A stretch of 64,000 nt of DNA from the NCBI RefSeq assembly GCF_001426195.1, contig NZ_LMRS01000001.1, positions 870,501-934,500 on the forward strand, in the 5' to 3' direction. Below, piece by piece: positions 1 through 8,781 of the stretch (the stretch's first letter is position 1; each line of letters starts with the position of its first letter). This DNA comes from Sphingomonas sp. Leaf339 (GTDB taxonomy: Bacteria; Pseudomonadota; Alphaproteobacteria; Sphingomonadales; Sphingomonadaceae). The position numbers were made by a program, and so were the translations under genes. The notes below the pieces were generated by a model. The model saw only the letters and a program-made list of their open reading frames with translations, was not told the origin of the DNA and did not search any database.

Positions 1-420
1 GGCGCCGATCGCGTCGAACGCTTCCTGCCATCCGACCGCCATATATTTATCGGTCGCCGCATCATACTTCATCGGATGCGTCAGCCGCCCGGCTTGCTCC
101 AGATCGTAATCCGGCCATTCGGCAAGTTCGGACACCGTATGCTTCTGGAAGAATTCGGGCGTGACACGGTGGCTGGTAAGTTCCCAAGCGGTGGCCTTTG
201 CGCCGTTCTCGCAGAATTCGGCTATGTGCGGCTTGGCCGGTTTGCCCCACGCACACGAAACGCACATCACGCCTTCGGGCTTGTTCTGGCGACGGAGCGC
301 ATCGAGTACGTCGGGACTGATGCCTTCCTTCGGCAGGATTTTCGACATGCCCTTCATCGAACCCCAGCCTCCGGCCGGAGCGGTATATTCCTTGATTACA
401 ACGTCCTTGTCGTCACTCAT
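1..420 (-). CDS. FdhF/YdeP-family molybdopterin oxidoreductase, N-terminal part (runs off window)
   Basis: The gene reads leftward from ATG at 420 and leaves the window at base 1, so only 140 N-terminal residues are visible. They contain an AGGWGSMKG segment, NKPEGVMCVSCAWG with two cysteines, and FCENGAKATAWE. These match the N-terminus of the YdeP/FdhF-like molybdopterin oxidoreductases (formate dehydrogenase alpha-subunit-like). Family knowledge says such proteins bind bis-MGD and are cytoplasmic, but the substrate is usually unknown. It is divergent from trxB across about 107 bases. Family assignment is fairly sure; the substrate cannot be stated. Confidence 0.82.
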   Translation of the reverse strand, partial: MSDDKDVVIKEYTAPAGGWGSMKGMSKILPKEGISPDVLDALRRQNKPEGVMCVSCAWGKPAKPHIAEFCENGAKATAWELTSHRVTPEFFQKHTVSELAEWPDYDLEQAGRLTHPMKYDAATDKYMAVGWQEAFDAIGA

Positions 421-527
421 GCGATCCTCCGCTTGATAGCGGAACGAAGCGGCACGGCTTTCGATGCGGGGCGGTTCAAATTCCCCGTGCGAACACCTAG
501 ATGAGCGTCACACTACAGGATCGTTGA

Positions 528-1496
528 ATGACCACCCACACCACGCGCATGCTTATCCTCGGTTCGGGTCCGGCCGGCCTGTCTGCCGCGATCTATGGCG
601 CTCGCGCCGGAATGGCGCCGATTGTGGTGCAGGGCATCCAGCCCGGCGGTCAGCTAACGACCACGACCGACGTTGAGAATTACCCCGGTTTCGCCGACGT
701 CATCCAGGGCCCGTGGCTGATGGAGCAGATGCAGAAGCAGGCCGAACATGTCGGCACGCGCCTGATGTGGGACACGATCGTCGAGGTCGATCTGTCGCGC
801 CGTCCCTTCCGCCTGATCGGCGATGGCGGCGACGTGTATGAGGGCGAGGTGCTGGTGATCGCCACCGGGGCGCAGGCCAAATGGCTGGGGCTGGACAGCG
901 AACACGCCATGAAGGGCAAGGGTGTGTCCGCCTGCGCCACCTGCGACGGCTTCTTCTATCGCGGCAAAAAGGTCGCCGTGATCGGCGGCGGCAACACCGC
1001 GGTCGAGGAGGCGCTATACCTGACCAATCATTCCGATAACGTGACGCTGATCCACCGCCGCGACTCGTTACGTGCCGAGCGCATCCTTCAGGAGCGGCTC
1101 CACGCCCATCCGAACATCACGGTACTGTGGAATAAGGAAGTCCGCGAATTCGTCGATGGCGGCGGGAATGCCGGCCTCGTCGCACTCGAGCTGGAAGACA
1201 CGGTGACTGGCGAGCATAGCCGACTGGATGTCGAGGGCGGCTTTGTCGCGATCGGCCATCATCCGGCGACTGAATTGTTCCGGGGGCATCTCGATCTCGA
1301 CAACGATGGCTATATCGCGGTGGAGACGGGATCGACGCGCACCAACGTCGCTGGCGTGTTCGCGTGCGGCGATGTGGCAGACAAGATCTATCGTCAGGCA
1401 GTCACGGCGGCCGGCACCGGCTGCATGGCCGCGCTGGATGCCGAACGCTTCCTGGCGGCGGTTGAGTTCGAGGAAATGGCCGAGGCGGCGGAGTAG
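528..1496 (+). CDS. trxB: thioredoxin-disulfide reductase
   Basis: This 322-residue FAD/NADPH flavoenzyme reduces thioredoxin in the cytoplasm. The FAD-binding glycine motif GSGPAGLSA is at residues 12-20. The redox-active CATC (C136, C139) is followed by DGFF. The NADPH motif GGGNTAVEEA and the C-terminal FAD motif ACGDVAD are present. Length is normal for bacterial TrxB. It stands alone, divergent from the oxidoreductase on its left and convergent with the acyl carrier protein gene, whose stop lies only 4 bases away across a small GC-rich hairpin. Confidence 0.97.
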   Translation: MTTHTTRMLILGSGPAGLSAAIYGARAGMAPIVVQGIQPGGQLTTTTDVENYPGFADVIQGPWLMEQMQKQAEHVGTRLMWDTIVEVDLSRRPFRLIGDGGDVYEGEVLVIATGAQAKWLGLDSEHAMKGKGVSACATCDGFFYRGKKVAVIGGGNTAVEEALYLTNHSDNVTLIHRRDSLRAERILQERLHAHPNITVLWNKEVREFVDGGGNAGLVALELEDTVTGEHSRLDVEGGFVAIGHHPATELFRGHLDLDNDGYIAVETGSTRTNVAGVFACGDVADKIYRQAVTAAGTGCMAALDAERFLAAVEFEEMAEAAE

Positions 1497-1512
1497 GGGC
1501 CTAAAGCCCCTG
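1495..1512. terminator. short hairpin between trxB and the ACP gene
   Basis: A GGGGCCT/AGGCCCC-type inverted repeat (aggggc ctaa agcccct) covers both stop codons of the convergent genes. There is no clear T-run, so intrinsic termination in either direction is only possible. Confidence 0.35.
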
Positions 1513-1797
1513 CGCCTTGCTCCGCACGAAATCGGTCAGCGCGCCGAAGGTTTCCAGCATGTCGCCATCAACCTCGTCATCCTCAATCAGGATCCCGAGC
1601 CGGTCTTCCAGCTCGGTCAGCACGCCGGCGACGGCCATTGAATCGAGTTCGGGCAGCGCCCCGAACAATGGCGTATCGACGGTAAACGTCGCCGCGCGTT
1701 CCGGTGCGATCCCCAGCACGTCAGCCAGCACGCCACGCACATTGGTCTCGATCACATCGTCGCTGGTTGCGTCGCTCGCCATCATCTTTCCCGCCAT
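1501..1797 (-). CDS. acyl carrier protein, exosortase-A type locus
   Basis: A 98-residue acidic protein with the phosphopantetheine-attachment motif LDSMA; S53 is the expected 4'-phosphopantetheine site. An ATG at codon 5 or 6 could be the true start. It is divergent from the acyl-CoA ligase, with about 50 bases between the starts. The ACP/AMP-ligase/PLP-decarboxylase trio is known from exosortase A (PEP-CTERM/exopolysaccharide) loci. The carrier presumably holds the acyl or amino-acyl group handled by the two enzymes. Its orientation away from its partners is unusual for an operon. Confidence 0.85.
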   Translation of the reverse strand: MAGKMMASDATSDDVIETNVRGVLADVLGIAPERAATFTVDTPLFGALPELDSMAVAGVLTELEDRLGILIEDDEVDGDMLETFGALTDFVRSKAQGL

Positions 1798-1847
1798 TAT
1801 CGCGGCGGGCGTTACCGCGCGGGCATGAAAACGGCAATCGCTCTGCT

Positions 1848-3389
1848 ATGCGATTCGATATGATCGCGCTCGACCCCGTACCCCTCACCATCGACCGGCT
1901 GACCGCCCGCGGCCGGGTGGACGGCCCAGCATTGATCGATCGGGCAGGTGGACTGAGCTTCGGCCAGTTGGAAGAGGCTGTCGGCGCCGCCGCCGCTTGG
2001 TTGCGCTCGCAAGGGCTGGAGCCCGGCGATCGGATCGCGACGTGGTTGCCCAAGACCCGGCCCGCCTGCGTGATGCCACTCGCCGCCGCGCGCGCACAGT
2101 TGGTGCATGTTCCGGTCAATCCTGCGTTGCGTCGCGCACAGGTGGCACATATTCTCTCGGACAGCGGCGCCCGCCTGCTGGTCACGCAGGCCCCGCGCGC
2201 CGCGACGTTGGCGGCCGATGACGTACCGTCGGGGTGCAAAGTCGCAGAAGAAACCGCCGTGCCATTGGCGGGGGCAGGGCTGGCGCCCTCCGATGCCGAC
2301 CCCGGCGATCTCGTCGCCATCCTTTATACCTCCGGTTCGACGGGACGGCCCAAGGGCGTGATGCTCAGCCATGCCAATCTGTGGCTCGGCGCAATTTCGG
2401 TCGCGCATTATCTGAAGTTGGAACCGGACGACCGGGTGCTAGGCGTCCTGCCGCTCGGGTTTGATTACGGCCAGAACCAGCTGCTTTCTACCTGGGCTGC
2501 CGGTGCCGCCGTCGCGCCGCTCGACTATCTGACGGCGCGCGACGTGGTGAAGGCGGTCGCGCGGATTGGTGCGACGACGCTCGCGGGTGTCCCGCCTCTG
2601 TGGGTTCAATTGCTGGAAGCGGACTGGCCGCTGGAGACCGGCGCGACGCTTCGTCGCCTGACCAACTCGGGTGGCGCGCTGACCCCACAACTGGTTCGGC
2701 GCCTGCGCGAGCGCTTTCCACGGGCGGACCTGTATCCGATGTATGGTCTGACCGAGGCGTTCCGATCGACCTATCTTGACCCTTCACTGGTCGACGCGCA
2801 GCCGGGTTCGATCGGCCGCGCCATTCCCTTCGCAGAAGTAATGGCCGTGCGCCCCGACGGCACCCGCGCTGCACCGGACGAACCGGGCGAACTGGTCCAC
2901 GCCGGCCCCCTCGTCGCACAAGGATACTGGCAGGATACCGAGCGAACCGCTCAACGTTTTCGCCCCGCGCCCGCCTTTGCACGATCTTCCGGCAAGGCGG
3001 TCTGGTCGGGCGACACGGTGGTCGAGGGCAGGGACGGCCTGTTCCGCTTCGTCGGCCGCGACGACGAGATGATAAAGAGCGCTGGGCACCGGATCAGCCC
3101 TCAGGAGATCGAGGAAGCGGTCCTGTCCGGTGGAGAAGCTCGTGAGGTAGTGGCCTTGGGAATTCCGGACGAGCGACAGGGCCAGATCGTCGCGGTCATG
3201 CTGGCCGGCGATACCATGCACGAAGCGATGTTGCGGGCGAGGCTGAAAACGGAACTACCCTACTGGATGCAGCCGGTGCACTATTTCTGGCAAGCCGATT
3301 TACCACGAACCGCCAACGGGAAACTCGACCGCGCTTCGATCCGCGATACCGTCAGGCGGGATCATCAAGCAAAAGGGGCACCGGAATGA
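1848..3389 (+). CDS. acyl-CoA ligase (AMP-forming), exosortase A system-associated
   Basis: A 513-residue ANL-superfamily adenylating enzyme. The P-loop-like LYTSGSTGRPKGVMLSH lies near residue 160. YPMYGLTEAF (A5 motif), FRFVGRDDEMIKSAG (A8) and a C-terminal NGKLDR lysine (A10) are all visible. The start ATG at 1848 follows the divergent ACP promoter region; an in-frame ATG at 1860 is also possible. It overlaps the decarboxylase start by ATGA, so the two are translationally coupled. The pairing matches the exosortase-A-associated ligase/decarboxylase. The acyl substrate is unknown. Confidence 0.88.
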   Translation: MRFDMIALDPVPLTIDRLTARGRVDGPALIDRAGGLSFGQLEEAVGAAAAWLRSQGLEPGDRIATWLPKTRPACVMPLAAARAQLVHVPVNPALRRAQVAHILSDSGARLLVTQAPRAATLAADDVPSGCKVAEETAVPLAGAGLAPSDADPGDLVAILYTSGSTGRPKGVMLSHANLWLGAISVAHYLKLEPDDRVLGVLPLGFDYGQNQLLSTWAAGAAVAPLDYLTARDVVKAVARIGATTLAGVPPLWVQLLEADWPLETGATLRRLTNSGGALTPQLVRRLRERFPRADLYPMYGLTEAFRSTYLDPSLVDAQPGSIGRAIPFAEVMAVRPDGTRAAPDEPGELVHAGPLVAQGYWQDTERTAQRFRPAPAFARSSGKAVWSGDTVVEGRDGLFRFVGRDDEMIKSAGHRISPQEIEEAVLSGGEAREVVALGIPDERQGQIVAVMLAGDTMHEAMLRARLKTELPYWMQPVHYFWQADLPRTANGKLDRASIRDTVRRDHQAKGAPE

Positions 3390-4609
3390 ACACCAAACCG
3401 ATGGGACCGATGCCCCCGGAATATGCTGACCAACAGGGCGTCTTGAAGATCGCCGGCCGTCGCGCCAGCGACTGGGCCGCAGCAGGGACACCTCTCTTTG
3501 TGTACGACCCGGCGATCGTCGCGGCTCGCATTGCGCAATTCAGGTCAGCAATACCGGCCGTCGATCTCCATTACGCGATCAAAGCCAATCCCCACCCTGA
3601 TCTACTGACCGCCATCGCCCCGTTGGTCGATGGACTCGATATCGCCTCGGCCGGCGAACTGCGTCTGGCACTGACAGTGAAATCTGCGACCTCGATCAGC
3701 TTTGCGGGGCCAGGCAAACGTGACGGCGAACTGGAAGCCGCCATCACGGCGGGTGTGACGCTGAACGTTGAATCCGAAGGCGAGGCGTCGCGGGCACTCG
3801 TCATTGCCGATCGGATTGGTCGCACGCCCAGACTGGCGGTGCGAGTGAACCCGGATATCGAGTTGCGCGGATCAGGGATGAAGATGGGCGGCCGTCCGTC
3901 GCCCTTTGGTATCGATGCGGGCCGCGTACCGGCGCTCGTCCGGCGGTTGATCTCGGCCGGCGCCGATTGGCGTGGGTTCCACATTTATGCAGGCAGTCAG
4001 GCGTTGGATGCTGGCGCTGTCGCGGAGACGCAGGCCGCTACCGTCACGCTGGCGGCGCGACTGGCGGACGAAGCCGGAGCGCCACCGCCGCTCGTCAATC
4101 TCGGCGGCGGGTTCGGCGTGCCGTATTTTGCAGGCGACCGGCCGCTCGATATCGAAATGATCGGCAGCCGACTCGCCGACACGCTCGCGAAGCGACCAAC
4201 GGTTTTGGCAAACAGCCGCTTCGCGATCGAGTTGGGCCGCTGGCTGGTGGCGGAAGCCGGGGTCTATCTGGCCCGCGTGGTGGACCGCAAGGAAAGCGGC
4301 GGTGAGATTTTCATCGTCCTCGATGGCGGCCTGAACCACCAGCTTGCCGCGTCCGGCAATTTCGGCACGGTCGTACGGCGCAACTATCCCCTCGCTGTCA
4401 CGGATCATATGGGCGAGACGATGGTGGAAACGGTCAACGTGGTAGGTCCACTCTGCACGCCACTGGATCGACTGGGAGACCGGGTCGCCCTCCCGCATGT
4501 AGAGCCAGGCGATGTGATCGCGGTCTTCTTGGCCGGTGCCTATGGCGCGACGGCCAGCCCGGCGGCGTTCCTCGGCCATCCGCCAGCGATTGAGCAGGTG
4601 GCCGTTTAG
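3386..4609 (+). CDS. PLP-dependent decarboxylase, exosortase A system-associated
   Basis: A 407-residue fold-type III PLP enzyme, related to diaminopimelate and ornithine decarboxylases. The PLP lysine is in HYAIKANPHPDLL (K66). GGGFGVPY and the active-site cysteine motif GPLCTPLD are present. It starts inside the ligase stop codon (ATGA). In exosortase A loci, this enzyme, the ligase and the ACP are thought to make a modified small group; the real product is not known. It should not be called lysA from this sequence alone, because the context argues against lysine biosynthesis. Confidence 0.87.
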   Translation: MNTKPMGPMPPEYADQQGVLKIAGRRASDWAAAGTPLFVYDPAIVAARIAQFRSAIPAVDLHYAIKANPHPDLLTAIAPLVDGLDIASAGELRLALTVKSATSISFAGPGKRDGELEAAITAGVTLNVESEGEASRALVIADRIGRTPRLAVRVNPDIELRGSGMKMGGRPSPFGIDAGRVPALVRRLISAGADWRGFHIYAGSQALDAGAVAETQAATVTLAARLADEAGAPPPLVNLGGGFGVPYFAGDRPLDIEMIGSRLADTLAKRPTVLANSRFAIELGRWLVAEAGVYLARVVDRKESGGEIFIVLDGGLNHQLAASGNFGTVVRRNYPLAVTDHMGETMVETVNVVGPLCTPLDRLGDRVALPHVEPGDVIAVFLAGAYGATASPAAFLGHPPAIEQVAV

Positions 4610-4979
4610 CGGAACGCCGCCATCGCGGTATGCAAAGTTAGTGAAACGAGAGCGAGGCTAGATAGCCGCAGCAGCGCGACCTGTGGGTCGTACCCGGTCG
4701 CTGGTCGCGTACGCTCCGCTGTGCGTGATTTACAGGCCGACATAGGTCCAATCGAACCACGCATTCGCGCCGCCGCGTGAACAACATCGGCTGCTCAATC
4801 TAGAGGTTGTGGCTATGCACCCTCCATCGCGCCGGTACGGGCGTTGTCGGGCATCCCAACTCCTGCCCGGAGAGGTCCGGCCCCGTCAGCTTTCGATCGT
4901 CATAACGCCCAAACGGCAGCGGCCCCTGCGTTGGACAATCCGATGCGGGGGCCGCCGTGAGTCCAGCTAAACCGGTGCG
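4610..4979. other. 370-base gap without a supportable gene
   Basis: Between two convergent genes. I see no ORF with a credible ribosome site, no tRNA and no repeat family, only the hairpin at 4919-4955 listed separately. Confidence 0.6.
4919..4955 (-). terminator. hairpin downstream of the DHS-family gene
   Basis: A GCGGCCCCTGCG arm and its near-complement TGCGGGGGCCGC are separated by 13 bases and lie 25 bases past the leftward stop codon. A short T-run follows on the minus strand, so this is a plausible intrinsic terminator. Confidence 0.5.
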
Positions 4980-6035
4980 TTAGTCGAAGGTCGCGCCCCA
5001 CTTGCGGACCGGACGATCCTTCCACAGACCGCGATGATAGGCGTCCGACGCTAGCAGCGGCATTACCGACCCGGCCTCGGCGAACACCATCTGCTCGATG
5101 CCCGTGTTCACCTTGCCCCACGATGCCGCTTCCTGGAGCGTCGATGACGAACACGCACCGTCGCGCACATCGGCGACGGTGATCTGCACCGCATACTTAT
5201 GAACCTGCACGTCATCATGGCCGAGGATCTCGGCGCACACGACGGTGTCCTGGATGAAGTTCTTCGGCACGCCGCCGCCGATCATCAACAGGCCCGTCGT
5301 ACCTGCCTTGATTTTGATATCGGTCAGCTCGCGGAAATCGGCGATCGCGTCGAGCACCATGTACGGCTTGCCCTCCTTCGCGCGATCGACCTGATGCTTG
5401 ACCAGACCGAAGCCCGCCGACGAATCAACGAACGCCGGGCAGAAGATCGGCACGTCATGCTCATAGGCGAGCTTGACGAGGCTGTTCTCCTTCTTGCCGT
5501 TCTCGACCAGATACTTGCCCATCGCACGGATGAATTCGCGGCTGGAATATGGCCGCGGCTCCAGCGAGTTGGCAATTTCCAGGATCGTGTGGTCGCAATC
5601 CTGCAACTGCTCCTCATCGATATAGGTGTCGTAGATGCGATCGATCAGCAGCGAGCGCAGCGTATCGTCATCGGGCACTTCGAGCGCCTGATAATGCTTG
5701 TGACCAAGACCCTCGAAGAAATCCATGTCAACGATCGAAGCGCCGGTCGCGACGATGCCGTCGATCATGTTGTTGCGCAGCAGCTCGGCGTACAGATCCA
5801 TGCAGCCACCGGCCGAGGTCGAACCGGCGATGACCAGAAAGATCGTGCAGTCCTTATCGGCCAGCATCTGATTGTAGATTTCGGTCGCGCGGCCGAGGTC
5901 GCGGCTGGTAAACGACATCTTCTTCATCGCGTCGACGATCGGTCGCGCGTCGAACTTGGTGATGTCGATATGCTCGACCGTGGTCGAAAGGAGTTCCGCC
6001 TTGCGCTGCGCGTCGATGCGGGTGTCTTCGGTCAT
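4980..6035 (-). CDS. deoxyhypusine synthase-family polyamine enzyme
   Basis: A 351-residue member of the deoxyhypusine synthase family. It shows the NAD-binding segment AGSTSAGG and, near the C-terminus, SWGKVNTG, whose lysine (K308) corresponds to the lysine that carries the aminobutyl intermediate in DHS. Bacteria lack eIF5A, so these homologues act on free polyamines. Described members make homospermidine or a bis-guanidino-aza-nonane product from agmatine or putrescine. The neighbouring ODC-like gene in the same direction supports a polyamine role. The start ATG has an AGGAAA ribosome site. Which substrate is used cannot be read from the sequence. Confidence 0.85.
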   Translation of the reverse strand: MTEDTRIDAQRKAELLSTTVEHIDITKFDARPIVDAMKKMSFTSRDLGRATEIYNQMLADKDCTIFLVIAGSTSAGGCMDLYAELLRNNMIDGIVATGASIVDMDFFEGLGHKHYQALEVPDDDTLRSLLIDRIYDTYIDEEQLQDCDHTILEIANSLEPRPYSSREFIRAMGKYLVENGKKENSLVKLAYEHDVPIFCPAFVDSSAGFGLVKHQVDRAKEGKPYMVLDAIADFRELTDIKIKAGTTGLLMIGGGVPKNFIQDTVVCAEILGHDDVQVHKYAVQITVADVRDGACSSSTLQEAASWGKVNTGIEQMVFAEAGSVMPLLASDAYHRGLWKDRPVRKWGATFD

Positions 6036-6063
6036 GTCAATTTCCTAGCAAACAGCCGTCACC

Positions 6064-6138
6064 CGACAAAATACGGGGTCTTCACCGGCGGTCGCGATGC
6101 GTGCCTTGTAAAGACCCCGGCTTTCGCCGGGGTGACGG
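6064..6138. repeat. REP-like palindromic element
   Basis: Between two genes of the same strand lie inverted copies of GGGGTCTT and AAGACCCC and a tight CCCCGGCTTTCGCCGGGG hairpin. This looks like the short palindromic repeats common between sphingomonad genes. It may also end or stabilise the ODC transcript. Confidence 0.5.
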
Positions 6139-6155
6139 GTAAAGATGGCAGTGAG

Positions 6156-7394
6156 TTACAGCTTGACGACGTTTGATGCGACTACGGCGCTGTCGGTCAG
6201 ATCGGTATAGAGCGACACCATCGGTTCGTCGTCCACGACGACGGTCTCTTCCGAACCGAAGCCGTTGAAAGCTGTCCGCATCGCCGCGCCATACGCGCCG
6301 AGCATCCCGATCTCGATGTAATCACCGACCTGCACATCGGCCGGTAGCAGGAACGGTCCTGCCATATGGTCCATGTCGTCGCAGGTCGGACCATAGAACG
6401 AGAACGGATGATCCCGGACCGTCGACTCCGGCTCGCGCAACAGCGTGACGGGGAAGCGCCAACCGATATGCGCCGCATCGAACAACGCGCCATAGGCACC
6501 GTCGTTGATATACAGCTCGTTGCCGCGACGACGCTCTACGCGCACCACGACCGAGCTGTATTCCGCGCACAAGGCGCGGCCCGGCTCCGCCCACAGTTCC
6601 GCCGAATAGCTGATCGGCAGGCTTTCGAACGCCCGGTGGATCGTCTCGAAGAAACGCTCCAGCGGTGGCGGCTCCATGCCCGGATAGGACGAGGGGAAAC
6701 CACCACCTACGTCGATCACATCGACGGTAACGGCCGCCTCTACGATCGCCGCACGAACGCGCTCCATCGCCTGAGCATAGGCATCAGGCGTCATCGCCTG
6801 GCTGCCGACATGGAAGCAAATGCCCAGCGCGTCTGCAGCTTGGCGAGCAGCAAACAACAGCTCCTTCGATTCGCCCGGTGCCACGCCGAACTTGGATGCG
6901 AGGCTGAGTTTCGAATATTCGGACGAAACGCGCAGCCGAACGCACAGCGTCAGGTCCGATGCGTTGCGCGTCGCGCGCATCACCTTGTCGAGTTCTTCGA
7001 TACTGTCGAGCGAGAACACCCGCACGCCGTGCGTGAAATATGCTTCGGCGACCGCTTCCTCAGCCTTTACCGGATGCATGAAGCAAAGGGTGGCGTCGGG
7101 CAGCGCCCGCGCGACGAGGCGCACCTCGGCGATCGAGGCGACGTCGTAATGCGTGATGCCGTTGTCCCACAACACCTGCAACAGGTCCGGGGACGGGTTC
7201 GCCTTCACCGCGTACATCGAACGACCCGGAAACTTCTCGGCGAAGAATCGGGCGGCCCGCGCCGCGGCGTGGGGACGAATCAGGGTTACCGGGTCAACCG
7301 GGTTCCGCCTGGCGATGTCGATGCCTCCACAAACGGTGGGGAGGACGGTCGATTGGGCTTTCGCTAGCCCCAGCGCGCTATGGTGCTTATGCAA
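6156..7394 (-). CDS. type III PLP-dependent ornithine/lysine-type decarboxylase
   Basis: A 412-residue alanine-racemase-fold PLP decarboxylase, by family the eukaryotic-type ornithine decarboxylase. The PLP lysine is in SMYAVKANPSPDLLQ (K64). GGGFPSSYPG binds phosphate, and YGPTCDDMD supplies the active-site cysteine from the second subunit. I chose the TTG at 7394 because a GGAGG lies 9 bases upstream; the in-frame ATG at 7424 has no ribosome site. It would supply putrescine (or cadaverine) to the downstream DHS-family enzyme. Confidence 0.87.
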   Translation of the reverse strand: MHKHHSALGLAKAQSTVLPTVCGGIDIARRNPVDPVTLIRPHAAARAARFFAEKFPGRSMYAVKANPSPDLLQVLWDNGITHYDVASIAEVRLVARALPDATLCFMHPVKAEEAVAEAYFTHGVRVFSLDSIEELDKVMRATRNASDLTLCVRLRVSSEYSKLSLASKFGVAPGESKELLFAARQAADALGICFHVGSQAMTPDAYAQAMERVRAAIVEAAVTVDVIDVGGGFPSSYPGMEPPPLERFFETIHRAFESLPISYSAELWAEPGRALCAEYSSVVVRVERRRGNELYINDGAYGALFDAAHIGWRFPVTLLREPESTVRDHPFSFYGPTCDDMDHMAGPFLLPADVQVGDYIEIGMLGAYGAAMRTAFNGFGSEETVVVDDEPMVSLYTDLTDSAVVASNVVKL

Positions 7395-7533
7395 TTCAAG
7401 GGACCTCCAATTGCCTTTCGGCATACGGTGACAAAAGCTGCCTTGCGGTTGGAAGTCCCATGGGGCAGCGGAAGCGCGATCTAGGGTCGCGATCCCCCCA
7501 TGTAAAGCGGTTAGCGTCAACAAAGGACGGCAT

Positions 7534-8496
7534 GTGACGATTTTGCGACAACCCACCGGCGCAGGGGTCAGGGACGCGGCGGCAAAGCTGGCGGCCATCC
7601 TGCCGCCAACGCCGATTTTCACGGTGGAAATCAACGGCGTGCCTGTCACCTTCAAGGCCGAATGCCTGCAACCGATCGGGTCGTTCAAACTGCGCGGTGC
7701 CTGGCACCGTTTGACGGCGCTGGACGAGGTGGCCCGCCGCCGCGGCGTCGTTGCCTTTTCGTCCGGCAACCACGCGCAAGGGGTGGCCTGGGCAGCCCGA
7801 CGGCTGGGTATCGCTGCGACGATCGTGATGCCCACCGACGCACCGCGCGTGAAGCGCGAGGCCACCTTGGCACTGGGCGCGGAGGTGGTCGATTACGATC
7901 GCGCTACCGAAAGCCGCGAACTGATCGCCGGTCGGCTGGCGGAAGCGCGCGGTAGCACGCTGGTTCCGAGTTTTGATGATCCATGGGTCATCGAGGGGCA
8001 GGGCTCCGCCGCGCTGGAAGCGGGGCAGCAGATGGTCGCCGCAGGGCTTGGGGCGCCAATTCAGGTAGTCGTGCCGTGCGGTGGCGGCGGTCTGGCGGCG
8101 GGCAGTGCGCTCGCGTTAAGGGACGCGGCGATCTGGGTCGTGGAACCGGCGGGATGGGACGACATGCGCCGCAGCCTTGAAGCTTCATGGATCGAGCCGG
8201 TCGGCCCCAATCCGCCCCCCACCGCCTGCGATTCGCTCCAGACGACGCGAGTCTCACCATTAACGTTCGATGTCCTGTCTCGCCGTGATGCAACCGGTGT
8301 GGCGGTCAGCGAAGACGAAATCGCCGCGGCGCAGGGCTGGGCGGCGGAGCGGTTGCGACTGGTGATCGAACCCGGCGGTGCCGTGGCTCTGGCGGCGCTT
8401 CTGACGGGGCGTGTACCCGTCAAACCGGGGACGTTGGCGATCCTGTCGGGCGGCAACGTCGATCTGGCTGCTTATGCACGGGCGATCCGCCGGTGA
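7534..8496 (+). CDS. threonine/serine dehydratase (fold-type II PLP enzyme)
   Basis: A 320-residue protein of the threonine dehydratase/serine racemase family. The PLP lysine is in GSFKLRGAW (K52). SSGNHAQGVAWAAR binds the cofactor, and the PCGGGGLAAG loop holds the phosphate. There is no C-terminal ACT domain, so it resembles catabolic dehydratases or racemases rather than feedback-regulated IlvA. The start is GTG at 7534, with AGGA six bases upstream. It overlaps a small membrane-protein gene by GTGA. Confidence 0.87.
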   Translation: MTILRQPTGAGVRDAAAKLAAILPPTPIFTVEINGVPVTFKAECLQPIGSFKLRGAWHRLTALDEVARRRGVVAFSSGNHAQGVAWAARRLGIAATIVMPTDAPRVKREATLALGAEVVDYDRATESRELIAGRLAEARGSTLVPSFDDPWVIEGQGSAALEAGQQMVAAGLGAPIQVVVPCGGGGLAAGSALALRDAAIWVVEPAGWDDMRRSLEASWIEPVGPNPPPTACDSLQTTRVSPLTFDVLSRRDATGVAVSEDEIAAAQGWAAERLRLVIEPGGAVALAALLTGRVPVKPGTLAILSGGNVDLAAYARAIRR

Positions 8497-8672
8497 GCGG
8501 CCCGCTGGTATCGATCGCGTCGGCTGCGCCGGCGATCGCGATGCTGGGATGCTTCGCGTGCGTTATCGGTGGCATCGCATTGATCCGCGGGCGTCGGGAC
8601 GTACGCAAAGGCGTGCTGATGCTCGTGATGGCGGGGGTCTTATTAGGGAATGTGCTGATCTGGACGATGTGA
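8493..8672 (+). CDS. small two-helix membrane protein (59 aa)
   Basis: A short gene starting at GTG within the dehydratase stop codon (GTGA). It encodes 59 residues with two hydrophobic stretches (about 6-26 and 39-57) around a basic RGRRDVRKG loop, so a hairpin in the inner membrane is expected. No family is recognised. The coupling and the intact reading frame support it being real; function unknown. Confidence 0.6.
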   Translation: MSGPLVSIASAAPAIAMLGCFACVIGGIALIRGRRDVRKGVLMLVMAGVLLGNVLIWTM

Positions 8673-8781
8673 GTCTAAAACAAGCGTGGACATGCAAGGG
8701 TGGCGGCATGCCGTCGATCGACGCCGAGGCGCCGAGCGGGTTGGAGTCACGGATCGTCATCTCGATCCGTAACTCCTTGCC

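Noticed and set aside
3386..4609. Calling the exosortase-linked decarboxylase lysA
   Set aside because: It shares the fold and PLP lysine, but the coupled ligase and ACP point to a different pathway.
5199..6176. 325-codon plus-strand frame over the DHS-family gene
   Set aside because: The DHS-family reading on the other strand has clear catalytic motifs; this frame has none.
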